From Bacteroidales bacterium UBA6428 (GTDB taxonomy: Bacteria > Bacteroidota > Bacteroidia > Bacteroidales > UBA932): a DNA stretch of 53,260 nt. The notes below the pieces were generated by a model. That model saw nothing but the letters and a program-made list of their open reading frames with translations. It did no database searches and was not told the DNA's origin. The stretch spans positions 894-54,153 of the forward strand of contig DJOW01000054.1 in the NCBI GenBank assembly GCA_002437305.1, written 5' to 3'. A program made the translations under genes and the position numbers. This document shows, in pieces, positions 1-7,828 of the stretch. How positions within the stretch are numbered: position 1 is the first letter of the stretch; each line of letters starts with the position of its first letter.

Positions 1-379
1 CCCCCCAATTCTCCAGATAGGTCATCTTGTATAGTGCTTGGGCGATTACTGGATTGTATGGGAAAGAATCGTGAGGCTGAAGCATCGTCTCCGGTGATAA
101 CTCGTGTGGGAGCCTTCCTGGGTTCTCTATCTCGACTCGGTCATCGTAAATCGCCAGCCCGGTGGAGGTGCCACGATTTTCGTAAGCACGATGCGCCAGA
201 CTGTTTATAATGGCTTCGCGCAGAGCAACAATCGGTATCTCAAGCTTTTCTTTCCTTCTCAATCCCTCAATTTTTCCACTCAGGTTGAGATGCTTGAAGC
301 AGAATGCTATGGCAGCATCTCTATTATAGAAAAATGTGGCGGACATCACGCTGAAAATGAGAAACTTGGCTTGTTGCCT
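1..379 (-). pseudogene. Truncated AlbA_2/HATPase_c_4-type ATP-binding regulator fragment
   Basis: The minus strand is open from 379 down to the window edge and encodes the middle of the family of predicted transcriptional regulators that join an AlbA_2 (schlafen-like) domain to an HATPase_c_4 domain. Recognisable pieces are AIAFCFKHLNLSGKIEGL, then the conserved ALREAIINSLAHRAY, then VEIENPGRLPHELSP. The amino-terminal AlbA part is missing: a TAA stop lies at 380-382, and the residues just after it come from a dispersed repeat (331-444) rather than from the family. No good start codon is visible, so this is probably a broken gene whose carboxyl end lies outside the window. The family assignment is firm; a start inside the repeat cannot be fully excluded. 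Confidence 0.7.
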
Positions 380-444
380 TTAGCAAGGTTGTACCAAAGA
401 CTGATGTTTAACTTGTTGTTTGTCAACTACTTGGTGTTACCGGC
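331..444. repeat. Dispersed intergenic repeat, copy A
   Basis: About 114 bases align with copies at 3651-3772 and 30474-30581. Shared landmarks in order are TGTGGCGGACAT, TGAAAATGAG, TTGCCTTTAGC, a TGTACC or TGCACC block, and TTGTTTGTCAACTACTTGG or close variants. This copy sits at the point where the truncated gene at 1-379 loses its homology. Confidence 0.6.
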
Positions 445-546
445 GAATGCGCCTCTTTGCCTATCGAAGTCCAGAGGATGGGATTAATGTCATCCCGATA
501 GGATGTCTAAAGCCGTAAGTGGCTCCGGACGCAGACCCGTTATACT

Positions 547-562
547 GTATTTTGTAAAATAC
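547..562. promoter_or_regulatory. Upstream palindrome, candidate operator
   Basis: GTATTTTGTAAAATAC is a near-perfect inverted repeat with 7-base arms and two central bases. It shares its core with the palindrome at 579-598, so the two probably bind the same protein. It lies upstream of the -33 element of the AAA ATPase gene. Confidence 0.5.
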
Positions 563-574
563 AATCTACATCTA

Positions 575-606
575 TTTGTGTATTTTGCAAAATACACGTA
601 CCTTTG
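575..606 (+). promoter_or_regulatory. Bacteroidota-type promoter of the AAA ATPase gene
   Basis: TTTG at 575-578 and TACCTTTG at 599-606 are separated by 20 bases, matching the Bacteroidota consensus. Transcription would begin near 611, giving a leader of under 20 bases before the ATG at 629. Confidence 0.65.
579..598. promoter_or_regulatory. Perfect 20-base palindrome filling the promoter spacer
   Basis: GTGTATTTTGCAAAATACAC is identical to its own reverse complement. It occupies exactly the spacer between the -33 and -7 elements of the downstream gene, so a protein bound here should block or reposition RNA polymerase. Operator function is inferred from position and symmetry. Confidence 0.55.
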
Positions 607-628
607 CTTGTGATCAAGATTTTGAAAA

Positions 629-1834
629 ATGGAAAAGTTGTTCAAACGGCATGATGAAGAGATCGCTGCGGCTCCTATGTCCATGATTAGAAGCATGATG
701 AGTGTGATAGACTGGTCTTCGGGACTTCTTATCATAAAGGGCGCTAAGGGTGTGGGAAAATCCACTCTTATGCAGCAATACATCAAAAGGAATTATCAGG
801 CAGGGGATCGCAGTGTTCTGTATTGCAGCGCTGATTCCTCGTATTTTTCCACACATACACTTCTGGACACGGCGGATCGGTTCGTCATGCTTGGCGGACG
901 GCATCTGTTCATTGATGAAGTCCACAAATACCGAGGATGGAGTCGTGAAATCAAGGAAATATATGACAGTCACAAGAACCTTAGAATAGTCCTGAGTGGA
1001 TCTTCGCTGCTTCAACTAAATGATGGAGATGCTGATCTTTCACGAAGGATGATCCCCTATGTAATGCCAGGTCTTTCTTTTAGAGAGTACTTGCGTTTCG
1101 ACCAAGGTGTGGAAATTGAACCAATCTCTTTGAATGATCTTCTTGGCACTTCTGGGGAGTATTGTGCGGAGGTAAAGGATAAATGTCTGCCGGTCAAGTC
1201 TTTCAAGGAATATTTGCAGGGTGGTTTCTATCCGTTTTATTTCGAAAACCGTCGGACGTATCCGGTTCAGGTCGAGAATGTCGTGAATTATGTTATCGAC
1301 TATGAATTGCCGGCATTCAGGAATATTGAAGTGGGCAACACTCGTAAGCTTAAGGCACTGCTTCGCATTCTGGCACAGATGGTTCCGTACGAGATAGATA
1401 TATCAAAGCTTTCCAGGGCGACATCAATGGAGCGCCCTACAATTATGAAATACTTGAAGAATATGGAAGAGGCGAAGTTGATTTGCCGCCTGTTTCAGAA
1501 TCTGGATACGATTTCTGACTTGCAGAAACCTGACAAGATCTTGCTGGATAACCCAAATCTGCTATGTATCCTGTCTGATATGAGCCCGGAAATTGGAACA
1601 GTCCGCGAGTCATTCTTCTGCAATCAGTTGATTTCAGCCGGGCACAGGGTTGAATATGGCGGCCTTAAGACGGGTGATTTCAAGATTGATGGAGACATTG
1701 TTGTCGAGGTTGGTGGTGCGGACAAAGGGTACGGCCAAATTAAGAACGAGAATAACGCATACATTGCCGCGGATGACATAGAGTCGACATATATCCGCAA
1801 GATTCCACTTTGGGCCTTCGGCTGTCTGTATTAG
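629..1834 (+). CDS. AAA family ATPase with DUF4143-type carboxyl region
   Basis: This 401-residue protein belongs to the AAA_14/DUF4143 group of ATPases that is very common in gut Bacteroidales; its cellular role is not established. The Walker A loop GAKGVGKST lies at residues 38-46. A Walker B-like segment, HLFIDEVHKY, is near residue 95, and the sensor-like VLSGSS follows. The middle part (MERPTIMKYLKNMEEAKLI) resembles the winged-helix segment of the family. The carboxyl end has a PD-(D/E)XK-like strand pattern, GDFKIDGDIVVEVGG, in which the expected lysine is absent, as I recall from related proteins. The start is the first ATG after a good promoter. Two palindromes in the promoter suggest tight repression, perhaps autoregulation. 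Confidence 0.85.
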   Translation: MEKLFKRHDEEIAAAPMSMIRSMMSVIDWSSGLLIIKGAKGVGKSTLMQQYIKRNYQAGDRSVLYCSADSSYFSTHTLLDTADRFVMLGGRHLFIDEVHKYRGWSREIKEIYDSHKNLRIVLSGSSLLQLNDGDADLSRRMIPYVMPGLSFREYLRFDQGVEIEPISLNDLLGTSGEYCAEVKDKCLPVKSFKEYLQGGFYPFYFENRRTYPVQVENVVNYVIDYELPAFRNIEVGNTRKLKALLRILAQMVPYEIDISKLSRATSMERPTIMKYLKNMEEAKLICRLFQNLDTISDLQKPDKILLDNPNLLCILSDMSPEIGTVRESFFCNQLISAGHRVEYGGLKTGDFKIDGDIVVEVGGADKGYGQIKNENNAYIAADDIESTYIRKIPLWAFGCLY

Positions 1835-1930
1835 TGTTCATCGCCTTGAAAATGAGGAAGTGACGATTCGAACTGGGATATTCAGGAACCCTCCCTTGTC
1901 CGGTTCGTGGGCGGGTCTCATCCTTGAGGA
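1835..1930. repeat. Short convergent intergenic gap with possible partial repeat copy
   Basis: This gap separates two convergent genes. The stretch around 1850-1865 (TTGAAAATGAGGAA) matches the core of the dispersed repeat, but the flanks have diverged, so it is at best a partial copy. No clear terminator hairpin is seen. Confidence 0.3.
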
Positions 1931-3499
1931 TTAGATGCTGCGCATCACTTTCCAGTCCAAGGAGTTCACGCCTTCTTTCACGGAAAAGCTCATGCCCACC
2001 TTCACGACTTCCTTTCCCTTCATCTTGAAAGTGTCAGCGTAGTGTTTCGCCTCTATCTGATTCAGAGCGTCTTCCGCGCTTCCGCTAAACTTCAGTTCCA
2101 TCACATAGACTGTGTCCGAGGTCTCCAATGTGATGTCAATCCGACCGTTGGCCGTGTGCTGTTCCACTTGTATGTTGTAGTCTGTCAGCAATGCGAATAT
2201 GATGTAGAGCATCTGTTGGTAATGCCCTTCGAAGTGGGTGTTGTCGCAATAGGGCACGGTCTCCAAAAAGTCGCTCAAAAGCCGCATGGCTCCATCCGCG
2301 TCCTTGTCATTGAGACAGGCGGAAATGTCAGCTATGACAACCCTTCCCGTGTCCACCTCCGAGTCCAGATAGCCCGGCAGCAGACTGTCAAACAGCCCCA
2401 CTCTGATCTCATTGTTCGGAATGTCTAGAGTATAGACATCAAGCCTTTTGTCATAGTCTTTGATGGTGAGGTAGCCGCTTTGATAAAGCAACGGGACCAA
2501 CGAGGTCATACTCTCAGTCGCCACATCGAAAGTGGCTTTCTTCGCCCTTACCTTTCCAAGTTGTGACGGCTTCACACCGAATTCCCTCATCTTGTGGATG
2601 AGATAGGTCGGAGTGCCGGAACCGAACCAGTAGGAGTCAACTTTCCGTTTGGCGAAACAATTAAGCAGGCTATAAGGATTGAACACATCCGGCGAAGGCC
2701 AGCAGAAATGATAGCCGTCATAGTTGTTCTTCAATTCCTCTATGGTTTTTTCCTTGCTGAAACCTAATTCATGAGATAGATCCTCTATGTCTGCGTCCAT
2801 CCGGCCAAGCAATTCATCTTCGGTGATCCCGCAGATGCCGGCATAAGGCTCGTCCATGCTAACATTAGAAATGTTGTTCAGCTCGCTGAATATGCTAAGC
2901 TGCGAAAACTTGGTGATTCCCGTCAGGAAAACGAAGCGGAGCATCGGCTCGCAATCCTTAAGAGGAGAGTAGAAGTTGCGCATCGTGTTCCGCAAGACAT
3001 CAAGGGTTTTCCTTTCATGGGCCACGTCAAGCAAAGGTGCGTCATATTCATCGATCAGCACGACAACCTGTCGGCCGGTCTTCTTGTGTACGGTCTTTAT
3101 CAAGTTGAAGAGCCGCACGTTCGGATCGGGGGAGTCGCATTCGACACCGAAACGAGTCTCATTGTCGTTCAGTATAAAGAGCAGATAGCGCTCCAGCTGG
3201 TCTTTCTCCATGTGCTTGCCTCCGGCCAGGCTGAAGTGCAGCACAGGATACGCCTCCCACTCCTTCTCCAGCTTTTCAATGGCAAGCCCCTTGAAGAGTT
3301 CCTTCCTTCCCTCGAAGTAACTCCGGATGGTTGACACCAGCAGCGACTTGCCGAAACGGCGAGGACGGCTCAGGAAGAAAAACTTCCCGTCTGCGTGCGC
3401 CAAGCGATAGACGTACTCAGTCTTGTCGATGTAGAGGTTGTCGAGCCTGCGGATTTCCTCAAAAGTCTGTATCCCGATAGGATATAATTTCCTTGCCAT
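1931..3499 (-). CDS. AAA-ATPase-like protein with PD-(D/E)XK nuclease domain
   Basis: The 522-residue protein has the AAA-ATPase_like (AAA_9) domain at its amino end and the PDDEXK_9 nuclease-like domain at its carboxyl end, a family abundant in Bacteroidales and of unknown role. The first 60 residues carry the hallmark LYIDKT and FFLSRPRRFGKSLL (Walker A-like RFGKS). VVVLIDEYDAPLLD is the Walker B region near residue 155. The carboxyl end shows GRIDITLETSDTVYVMELKF, matching the D-x(n)-ExK nuclease core. I chose the ATG at 3499 over a GTG three codons upstream because AAAAGG lies 8-12 bases before it. It converges with the AAA ATPase gene. Mobile-like or defence roles have been suggested for such families, but nothing here proves one. 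Confidence 0.88.
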   Translation of the reverse strand: MARKLYPIGIQTFEEIRRLDNLYIDKTEYVYRLAHADGKFFFLSRPRRFGKSLLVSTIRSYFEGRKELFKGLAIEKLEKEWEAYPVLHFSLAGGKHMEKDQLERYLLFILNDNETRFGVECDSPDPNVRLFNLIKTVHKKTGRQVVVLIDEYDAPLLDVAHERKTLDVLRNTMRNFYSPLKDCEPMLRFVFLTGITKFSQLSIFSELNNISNVSMDEPYAGICGITEDELLGRMDADIEDLSHELGFSKEKTIEELKNNYDGYHFCWPSPDVFNPYSLLNCFAKRKVDSYWFGSGTPTYLIHKMREFGVKPSQLGKVRAKKATFDVATESMTSLVPLLYQSGYLTIKDYDKRLDVYTLDIPNNEIRVGLFDSLLPGYLDSEVDTGRVVIADISACLNDKDADGAMRLLSDFLETVPYCDNTHFEGHYQQMLYIIFALLTDYNIQVEQHTANGRIDITLETSDTVYVMELKFSGSAEDALNQIEAKHYADTFKMKGKEVVKVGMSFSVKEGVNSLDWKVMRSI

Positions 3500-3904
3500 A
3501 ACCGTCACCTTTTAATTGCTTTCGTAAAAATATAACAAATAATTGAATCCGTCAAATTCCTCTCACCACGAAGGAAATACAAAGAATATCCAAAGGAAGT
3601 CGATGGTTGTTGCTCCGGTGGAATTCATGGAGATATTCAAATCTCTAAAAATAAGTGTGTGGCGGACATTGCATTGAAAATGAGGAACTTGGTGGATTGC
3701 CTTTAGCGGAATTGCACCCAAGGTGATTGCTTAACTTATTGCTTGTTAATTACTTGGCTGCCACTGGCTGTCAATTGTTTTTTGTTGACGGGCAATGCGG
3801 AGAAAGTAAAAGGAGAGGAATAGTCCTCCCCTTTTTACTCTGTGCAAAAATCAAAAATCTTAACGATGTCTCCTTACAAGACATTTTATGGTTCGTTTTT
3901 GACA
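3500..3904. other. Gene-free stretch containing repeat copy B
   Basis: No convincing coding region is seen here. The main content is the dispersed repeat at 3651-3772; the rest is AT-rich with no strong hairpin. Confidence 0.5.
3651..3772. repeat. Dispersed intergenic repeat, copy B
   Basis: This is the best-preserved copy for defining the family. It contains TGTGTGGCGGACATTGCATT, TGAAAATGAGGAACTTGG, GATTGCCTTTAGCGGAATTG, CAAGGTGATTGCTTAACTT and TTGTTAATTACTTGGC in that order. Copies A (331-444) and C (30474-30581) follow the same order with scattered substitutions. Confidence 0.65.
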
Positions 3905-4174
3905 TCAAGCAAATTCTTGTACTCTTTGGCCTTGAGATAGCTGCGGGCGTTCTCTTTTCGTTGATTTGACAATCACCTGTTTTGCCGTTATCACTGAGAT
4001 CAGATTCTTTGCCGCCTTGTGGAGTGATTTCTCAAGCCTGGGATTGAAAGTTGAACCTCTGCCGCCTTCGGCCCGGATTTTTGACGAGGCGAGTTTCTCC
4101 AAGGTGGAATTGTCGTAGAGATAGGCCCATCCTCTGAGTTCAGCGTCATCCTCATCAGCAGAGACAACCTCCAT
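3905..4174 (-). CDS. Small hypothetical protein, possibly frameshifted near its end
   Basis: I do not recognise this 89-residue acidic-then-basic protein. It reads plausibly as protein (LRGWAYLYDNSTLEKLASSK, then NPRLEKSLHKAAKNLISVI) and has a -7-like box, TACTTTTG on the minus strand, at 4236-4243. The last 20 or so residues look less natural than an alternative frame over the same DNA, which would read NQRKENARSYLKAKEYKNLL before a stop near 3890. That suggests a one-base frameshift or a decayed end. It could be a chance open frame, but both the box and the composition favour a real gene. Confidence 0.4.
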   Translation of the reverse strand: MEVVSADEDDAELRGWAYLYDNSTLEKLASSKIRAEGGRGSTFNPRLEKSLHKAAKNLISVITAKQVIVKSTKRERPQLSQGQRVQEFA

Positions 4175-4235
4175 TATTATTCCGAGTTATTCACTTTCTT
4201 GTACCCAAAAGTCACAAATATCTGAAAATAAATCG

Positions 4236-4243
4236 CAAAAGTA
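4236..4243 (-). promoter_or_regulatory. Candidate -7 box for the small hypothetical gene
   Basis: The minus strand reads TACTTTTG, matching TAnnTTTG, about 60 bases before the start at 4174. No TTTG is found at the right distance upstream, so the promoter is incomplete by consensus. Confidence 0.3.
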
Positions 4244-4368
4244 TTGCTCATGTTAATTTTTATAGGAAGTATAGTCAAAATCTTTTGTTGATGAAAGGAG
4301 ATCATCCGGCAGGAACTGGGATGGGAAAGTCGGATGCAGGAGGCTTTCTAAGTTTAGGATGTCTGACG

Positions 4369-5529
4369 TCAGCGACCTCTTTCGAGGACCTCAAGGCACA
4401 TGCGGCCGTTGTGGTAGGGACATTTCCAGAAGCCGGCGCGGTCATCGGTGGTGTCGGGGGTGCCGTCGGAGCGGAGGCTCCAGTACCATTCTCCATCGGG
4501 GGCGATGATGTGGCTGCGGATGAAAGACCATTCATTGTCAGCGGATTCGAGCCAATGAGGATCGCCTGTCTTCTGGTACTGGTTGACGCAGCCGACGACT
4601 GTCTCGGCCTGGACCCACCAATGGCGGTCGGAATCCCGGCGGCCGGTGGCGGGGTCATATTCATAGATCATTCCTCCTTCGGGGGTGAAACCTTCCATTG
4701 CGGAGGTTGCGACTTTCGCGCAGACGGACTCGACTTTGGCGGCCAAAACCTTGTCGCCCAGCACTTCAGCGGCCTCGTCAAGCAGCCATGACGCTTCGAT
4801 GTCGTGCCCAAAGGAAACAGCGGTGGAATGCGGAGCCCAATCGTCCCCGAAGAAAAGACCGAGGTGCCCGTCGGGACGTACAATCTTGTCAATGAATATG
4901 TTGATGAGGTTTTCGAGCCTTTCCCTCAGTCCGGCATCCTTCCACACCCTGTAAAGGTTGGTGTAACCTTCAAGAAGATGCAGGTGCGTGTTCATGGTCT
5001 TGGAGTCGTTCTGGTCCTTGTCGGAGAGCCTCATGTCCTCGATCACGCCCCATTTACGGGTGCGGGCCTCGATGTAGCCGTAACCGTCGTTGCTGTGATC
5101 CTCTATGCAGCGGTAGAAAGACTTGGCGAGCTCCAAAGCTTCCGCGTCCCCGGTGGCCCTGAAATATTCAGCCAACCCATAGACCGCGAACGCTATGGCG
5201 TAGAACTGCTTTTTCGTGTCCTTGGGGCGGCCTTCGCAATCGAGGCTCCAGAAGATGCCGCCATATTCCTTGTCAGTGAAGCGGTCGCGGATCTCCTGGT
5301 ACGCCCTGGCGGCTGTGTCGAGATATTCCTTTTTACGAAGTGTCCGGCAGGCGGCAGCGAAAGTCCACAGTATGCGGGAGTTAAGGATCGCTCCTTTCTC
5401 CGCTCCGCCAATAATGTGTCCGTCTCCGTCCATCCTTCCATAGAAACCGCCCTTAGGGTCGGTCATCCTTTGCATCCAGAAAGGAAGGATGTCTCCTTCC
5501 AGTTCTTCGAGAATTGATTTTCTGTCCAT
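4369..5529 (-). CDS. Cellobiose/mannobiose 2-epimerase (AGE family)
   Basis: This 386-residue cytoplasmic enzyme converts the reducing-end sugar of beta-1,4 disaccharides, turning mannobiose into mannosylglucose or cellobiose into glucosylmannose. All residues known to matter in the Ruminococcus albus enzyme are present: the arginine in ILNSRILW (residue 52), the histidine in NTHLHLLEGY, the GHDIEASWLL histidine and glutamate, the HWWVQAE tryptophan pair and glutamate, and the histidine in CPYHNGRMCLE. The length is typical. In beta-mannan pathways the enzyme feeds GH130 phosphorylase, and a GH130 gene lies at 19377. It is transcribed away from the AraC-type regulator and the main operon, with a shared control region of under 100 bases. 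Confidence 0.92.
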   Translation of the reverse strand: MDRKSILEELEGDILPFWMQRMTDPKGGFYGRMDGDGHIIGGAEKGAILNSRILWTFAAACRTLRKKEYLDTAARAYQEIRDRFTDKEYGGIFWSLDCEGRPKDTKKQFYAIAFAVYGLAEYFRATGDAEALELAKSFYRCIEDHSNDGYGYIEARTRKWGVIEDMRLSDKDQNDSKTMNTHLHLLEGYTNLYRVWKDAGLRERLENLINIFIDKIVRPDGHLGLFFGDDWAPHSTAVSFGHDIEASWLLDEAAEVLGDKVLAAKVESVCAKVATSAMEGFTPEGGMIYEYDPATGRRDSDRHWWVQAETVVGCVNQYQKTGDPHWLESADNEWSFIRSHIIAPDGEWYWSLRSDGTPDTTDDRAGFWKCPYHNGRMCLEVLERGR

Positions 5530-5533
5530 GATC

Positions 5534-5541
5534 CAAAGTTA
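5534..5541 (-). promoter_or_regulatory. -7 box just before the epimerase start
   Basis: The minus strand reads TAACTTTG, ending four bases before the ATG at 5529. If used, it would give a nearly leaderless message. No TTTG is seen at the expected -33 position. Confidence 0.4.
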
Positions 5542-5606
5542 CCAAAATTCTTTCATGGTACGGTGGATAGTCGGCTTAATACGTTAAAGAAATGTTAAAA
5601 AAGTAT

Positions 5607-5614
5607 TATATTTG
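5607..5614 (+). promoter_or_regulatory. -7 box before the AraC-type regulator
   Basis: TATATTTG ends seven bases before the ATG at 5622 and lies inside the longer open frame that begins at 5592. This supports the later start and a message with almost no leader. Confidence 0.4.
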
Positions 5615-5621
5615 CCCTGTT

Positions 5622-6497
5622 ATGTCACAAGTTTTTTCGGAAATATCAGGGCTTTCGCAGCGGGATTGCTTCTACATCGTGGAGAGGCACAAGAAAGAGT
5701 TCACCTATCCGCTGCACCGTCACAGAGAGTATGAGCTGAACTTCATCCAGAACGCTCCGGGGGTGCGCCGCATCGTAGGGGACAGCGTCGAGACGATCGG
5801 GGAATATGACCTTGTCCTGATCGCAGGCGAGAATCTGGAGCATGTTTGGGAGCAGGGGTCTTGCAAATCGCCTGACATCAGGGAGATAACGATCCAGTTC
5901 TCTCCGGATCTGTTCAGTGGAGGACTTCTGGAGCGCAACCAGTTCGCGAGCATCCGGAGGATGCTTGAGAGGGCGAGCCACGGGCTGGCGTTCCCCCTCG
6001 CTTCAATCATGAACGCATATTCACAGATCAACGCTGTGGTCAGCGAGAAGGATGGTTTCGTCCAGTTCGCGGGCTGTCTCCGCCTGCTTTACATCCTTTC
6101 CGGATGCGGGTCCAGGGAACTTGCCAGCAGTTCGTTCGCCCATTCTCCTAGGGACACCGAGAGCCGTAGGGTGATGAAGGTCAAGGAATATATCAACCAG
6201 CATTACGCCGAGGACGTCACGCTGCCCGAGCTGGCGGATCTCGTGGGAATGAGCCCAAGCTCCTTCAGCCGTTTCTTCAGGCTCCGAACCGGCAAGACTT
6301 TGTCTTCCTATCTGATTGACATCCGGCTTGGTAATGCTGCGAGAGCGCTTGTTGACACCACTACCAACGTCTCCGAGATCTGCTATGCCTGCGGGTTCAA
6401 CAACCTGTCCAATTTCAACAGGGTCTTCAAGGCGCGCAAAGGGGTCACGCCTCATGAGTTCCGTTCCCTGTACAAGAAAAAGAAAGTCATTGTGTAG
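5622..6497 (+). CDS. AraC-family transcriptional regulator with cupin sensor domain
   Basis: This 291-residue protein has an amino-terminal cupin-like sugar-sensing domain (FTYPLHRHREYELNFI near residue 30, with the histidines typical of the fold). A carboxyl-terminal AraC DNA-binding domain with two helix-turn-helix units follows (LPELADLVGMSPSSFSRFFR, then SEICYACGFNNLSNFNRVFK and GVTPHEFR). An ATG ten codons upstream (5592) is possible, but a -7 box lies between the two and family members begin close to the chosen start. It sits between the epimerase and the main operon, so it probably controls one or both in response to a mannan or cello-oligosaccharide. No hybrid two-component regulator or SusR-type gene is present in the locus. 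Confidence 0.9.
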   Translation: MSQVFSEISGLSQRDCFYIVERHKKEFTYPLHRHREYELNFIQNAPGVRRIVGDSVETIGEYDLVLIAGENLEHVWEQGSCKSPDIREITIQFSPDLFSGGLLERNQFASIRRMLERASHGLAFPLASIMNAYSQINAVVSEKDGFVQFAGCLRLLYILSGCGSRELASSSFAHSPRDTESRRVMKVKEYINQHYAEDVTLPELADLVGMSPSSFSRFFRLRTGKTLSSYLIDIRLGNAARALVDTTTNVSEICYACGFNNLSNFNRVFKARKGVTPHEFRSLYKKKKVIV

Positions 6498-6528
6498 CGG
6501 ATTATTTGCATTATTTATCAAAATAGTA

Positions 6529-6560
6529 TTTGTTTTCGTTTCGACATGTGCGTAATTTTG
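6529..6560 (+). promoter_or_regulatory. Main promoter of the hemicellulose operon
   Basis: TTTG at 6529-6532 and TAATTTTG at 6553-6560 are separated by 20 bases, a full match to the Bacteroidota consensus. It lies 24 bases before the first enzyme gene. With no comparable promoter before susC, it probably drives the GH5-SusC-SusD run. Confidence 0.65.
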
Positions 6561-6584
6561 CATCGTGAACAAAATTAATGGCAC

Positions 6585-7793
6585 TTGAAACGTAATCAAT
6601 TAATCTTGGCAGTTGTAATCTGCTTATTCTTAATGAATTCATGCATTGGTGGGGGCGAGAGACCCACCTTCTTCGGCATTGAGGATTCCCATATAGTCAA
6701 GGCCGGGAAGCCTGTCCGCTTCATAGGAACCAATGTCTGGTACGCGTCCGACATCGCGGTCAGCGATCCGGGGCGCCTCGCTGTCGAACTGGATTCGCTC
6801 AAGGCTCTTGGGCTGACAAACATCAGGGTCTGCGCCACCGAGGAGAATTTCGAAGGGATGGACATCCTGCTTTCCGAACTGGAGAAGCGAGGCATGGCCG
6901 CCGTGCTCTTCCTTAATAACGCGTGGGAATGGAGTCCGACCGGCTATCGCTCATATCTTGAGGCCGCCGGAGCCGGACATCAGCCTCATCCTGCCGTCGA
7001 TGGCTACTGGCCTTACATGTGCGCGATGGCTGAGTTCGCCGCGAACGAAAAGGCTGTGGGGCTTTTCCGGGAGCACGTGCGTAAGTATGTGGAAAGGTAT
7101 TCACGGAACCCGGCCGTCTTCGCATGGCAGATCTGCAACGAGCCGAGACCGTTCAGCACTGATTCCTTGAAGGTTGAGGCCTTTGTCAATTATATTCAAG
7201 GAACCGCCCGGCTCATCAAATCCCTGGATTCCAACCACCTCGTCTGCACCGGCAACGAAGGTGCGATGGGATGCAACGACGGCGACTATGACCTCTGCCG
7301 CAGGTTGAACGACTGCCCTTACATCGACTACATCACCGTCCACATCTGGCCTTTCAACTGGGGATGGATCAAGGACGGCGAGACCTCCGGGGATCCGGAA
7401 CTGGTCAAAAACAGGACGCTTGAGTACCTCGGGCGCCATCTGGACATGGCCAGGGAACTGGGAAAGCCGGTCATAGTAGAGGAATTCGGCTACCCGCGTG
7501 ACGGACAGGACTGGAGAAACACCTCGGGGGTGAAAGGGAGAAACGAGTACTACGCCCTCATATTCAATGAGGTGGTCAAGTCTGCCGGAGAGAATGGCCC
7601 TCTTGCCGGATGCAACTTCTGGAGCTGGAGCGGAGTCGCCAGGCAGACCCGCGAGATCTGGCAGGAGGGAGACGACCTTTGCGGCGATCCTTCGCAGGAG
7701 GCTCAGGGACTCAACGGGGTCTATCTCTCGGACAGGAGCACGGTGGAACTGATAAGGGAGTACGCCGGCAGGTTGGCGGAAGCAACAGAATAA
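6585..7793 (+). CDS. GH5 beta-mannanase-like lipoprotein (probable subfamily 7)
   Basis: This 402-residue secreted glycosidase probably cuts internal beta-1,4-mannosidic bonds. A lipoprotein signal ends at Cys20 (LFLMNSC), so it should be membrane anchored. The GH5 fold is shown by VWQ/WQICNEPRP, with acid/base Glu186, and by VIVEEFGYPRDG, with nucleophile Glu300. FIGTNVWY at the start and the PRDG after the nucleophile resemble fungal and bacterial GH5_7 mannanases. The only usable start in frame is TTG at 6585, because an in-frame stop lies three codons upstream and the next Met is inside the signal peptide. It is the first gene after the operon promoter. Confidence 0.88.
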   Translation: MKRNQLILAVVICLFLMNSCIGGGERPTFFGIEDSHIVKAGKPVRFIGTNVWYASDIAVSDPGRLAVELDSLKALGLTNIRVCATEENFEGMDILLSELEKRGMAAVLFLNNAWEWSPTGYRSYLEAAGAGHQPHPAVDGYWPYMCAMAEFAANEKAVGLFREHVRKYVERYSRNPAVFAWQICNEPRPFSTDSLKVEAFVNYIQGTARLIKSLDSNHLVCTGNEGAMGCNDGDYDLCRRLNDCPYIDYITVHIWPFNWGWIKDGETSGDPELVKNRTLEYLGRHLDMARELGKPVIVEEFGYPRDGQDWRNTSGVKGRNEYYALIFNEVVKSAGENGPLAGCNFWSWSGVARQTREIWQEGDDLCGDPSQEAQGLNGVYLSDRSTVELIREYAGRLAEATE

Positions 7794-7828
7794 TCATATA
7801 TAATAACATTAATCTAAAATCAAAAGGC

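Noticed and set aside
104..487. Plus-strand open frame of 127 codons
   Set aside because: It lies antisense to the truncated AlbA/HATPase-type fragment and crosses repeat copy A; no family likeness or start signal was seen.
7610..7828. Upstream extension of the susC frame over the GH5 gene
   Set aside because: The signal peptide starts at 7829, and the upstream part is a shadow of the GH5 coding frame.
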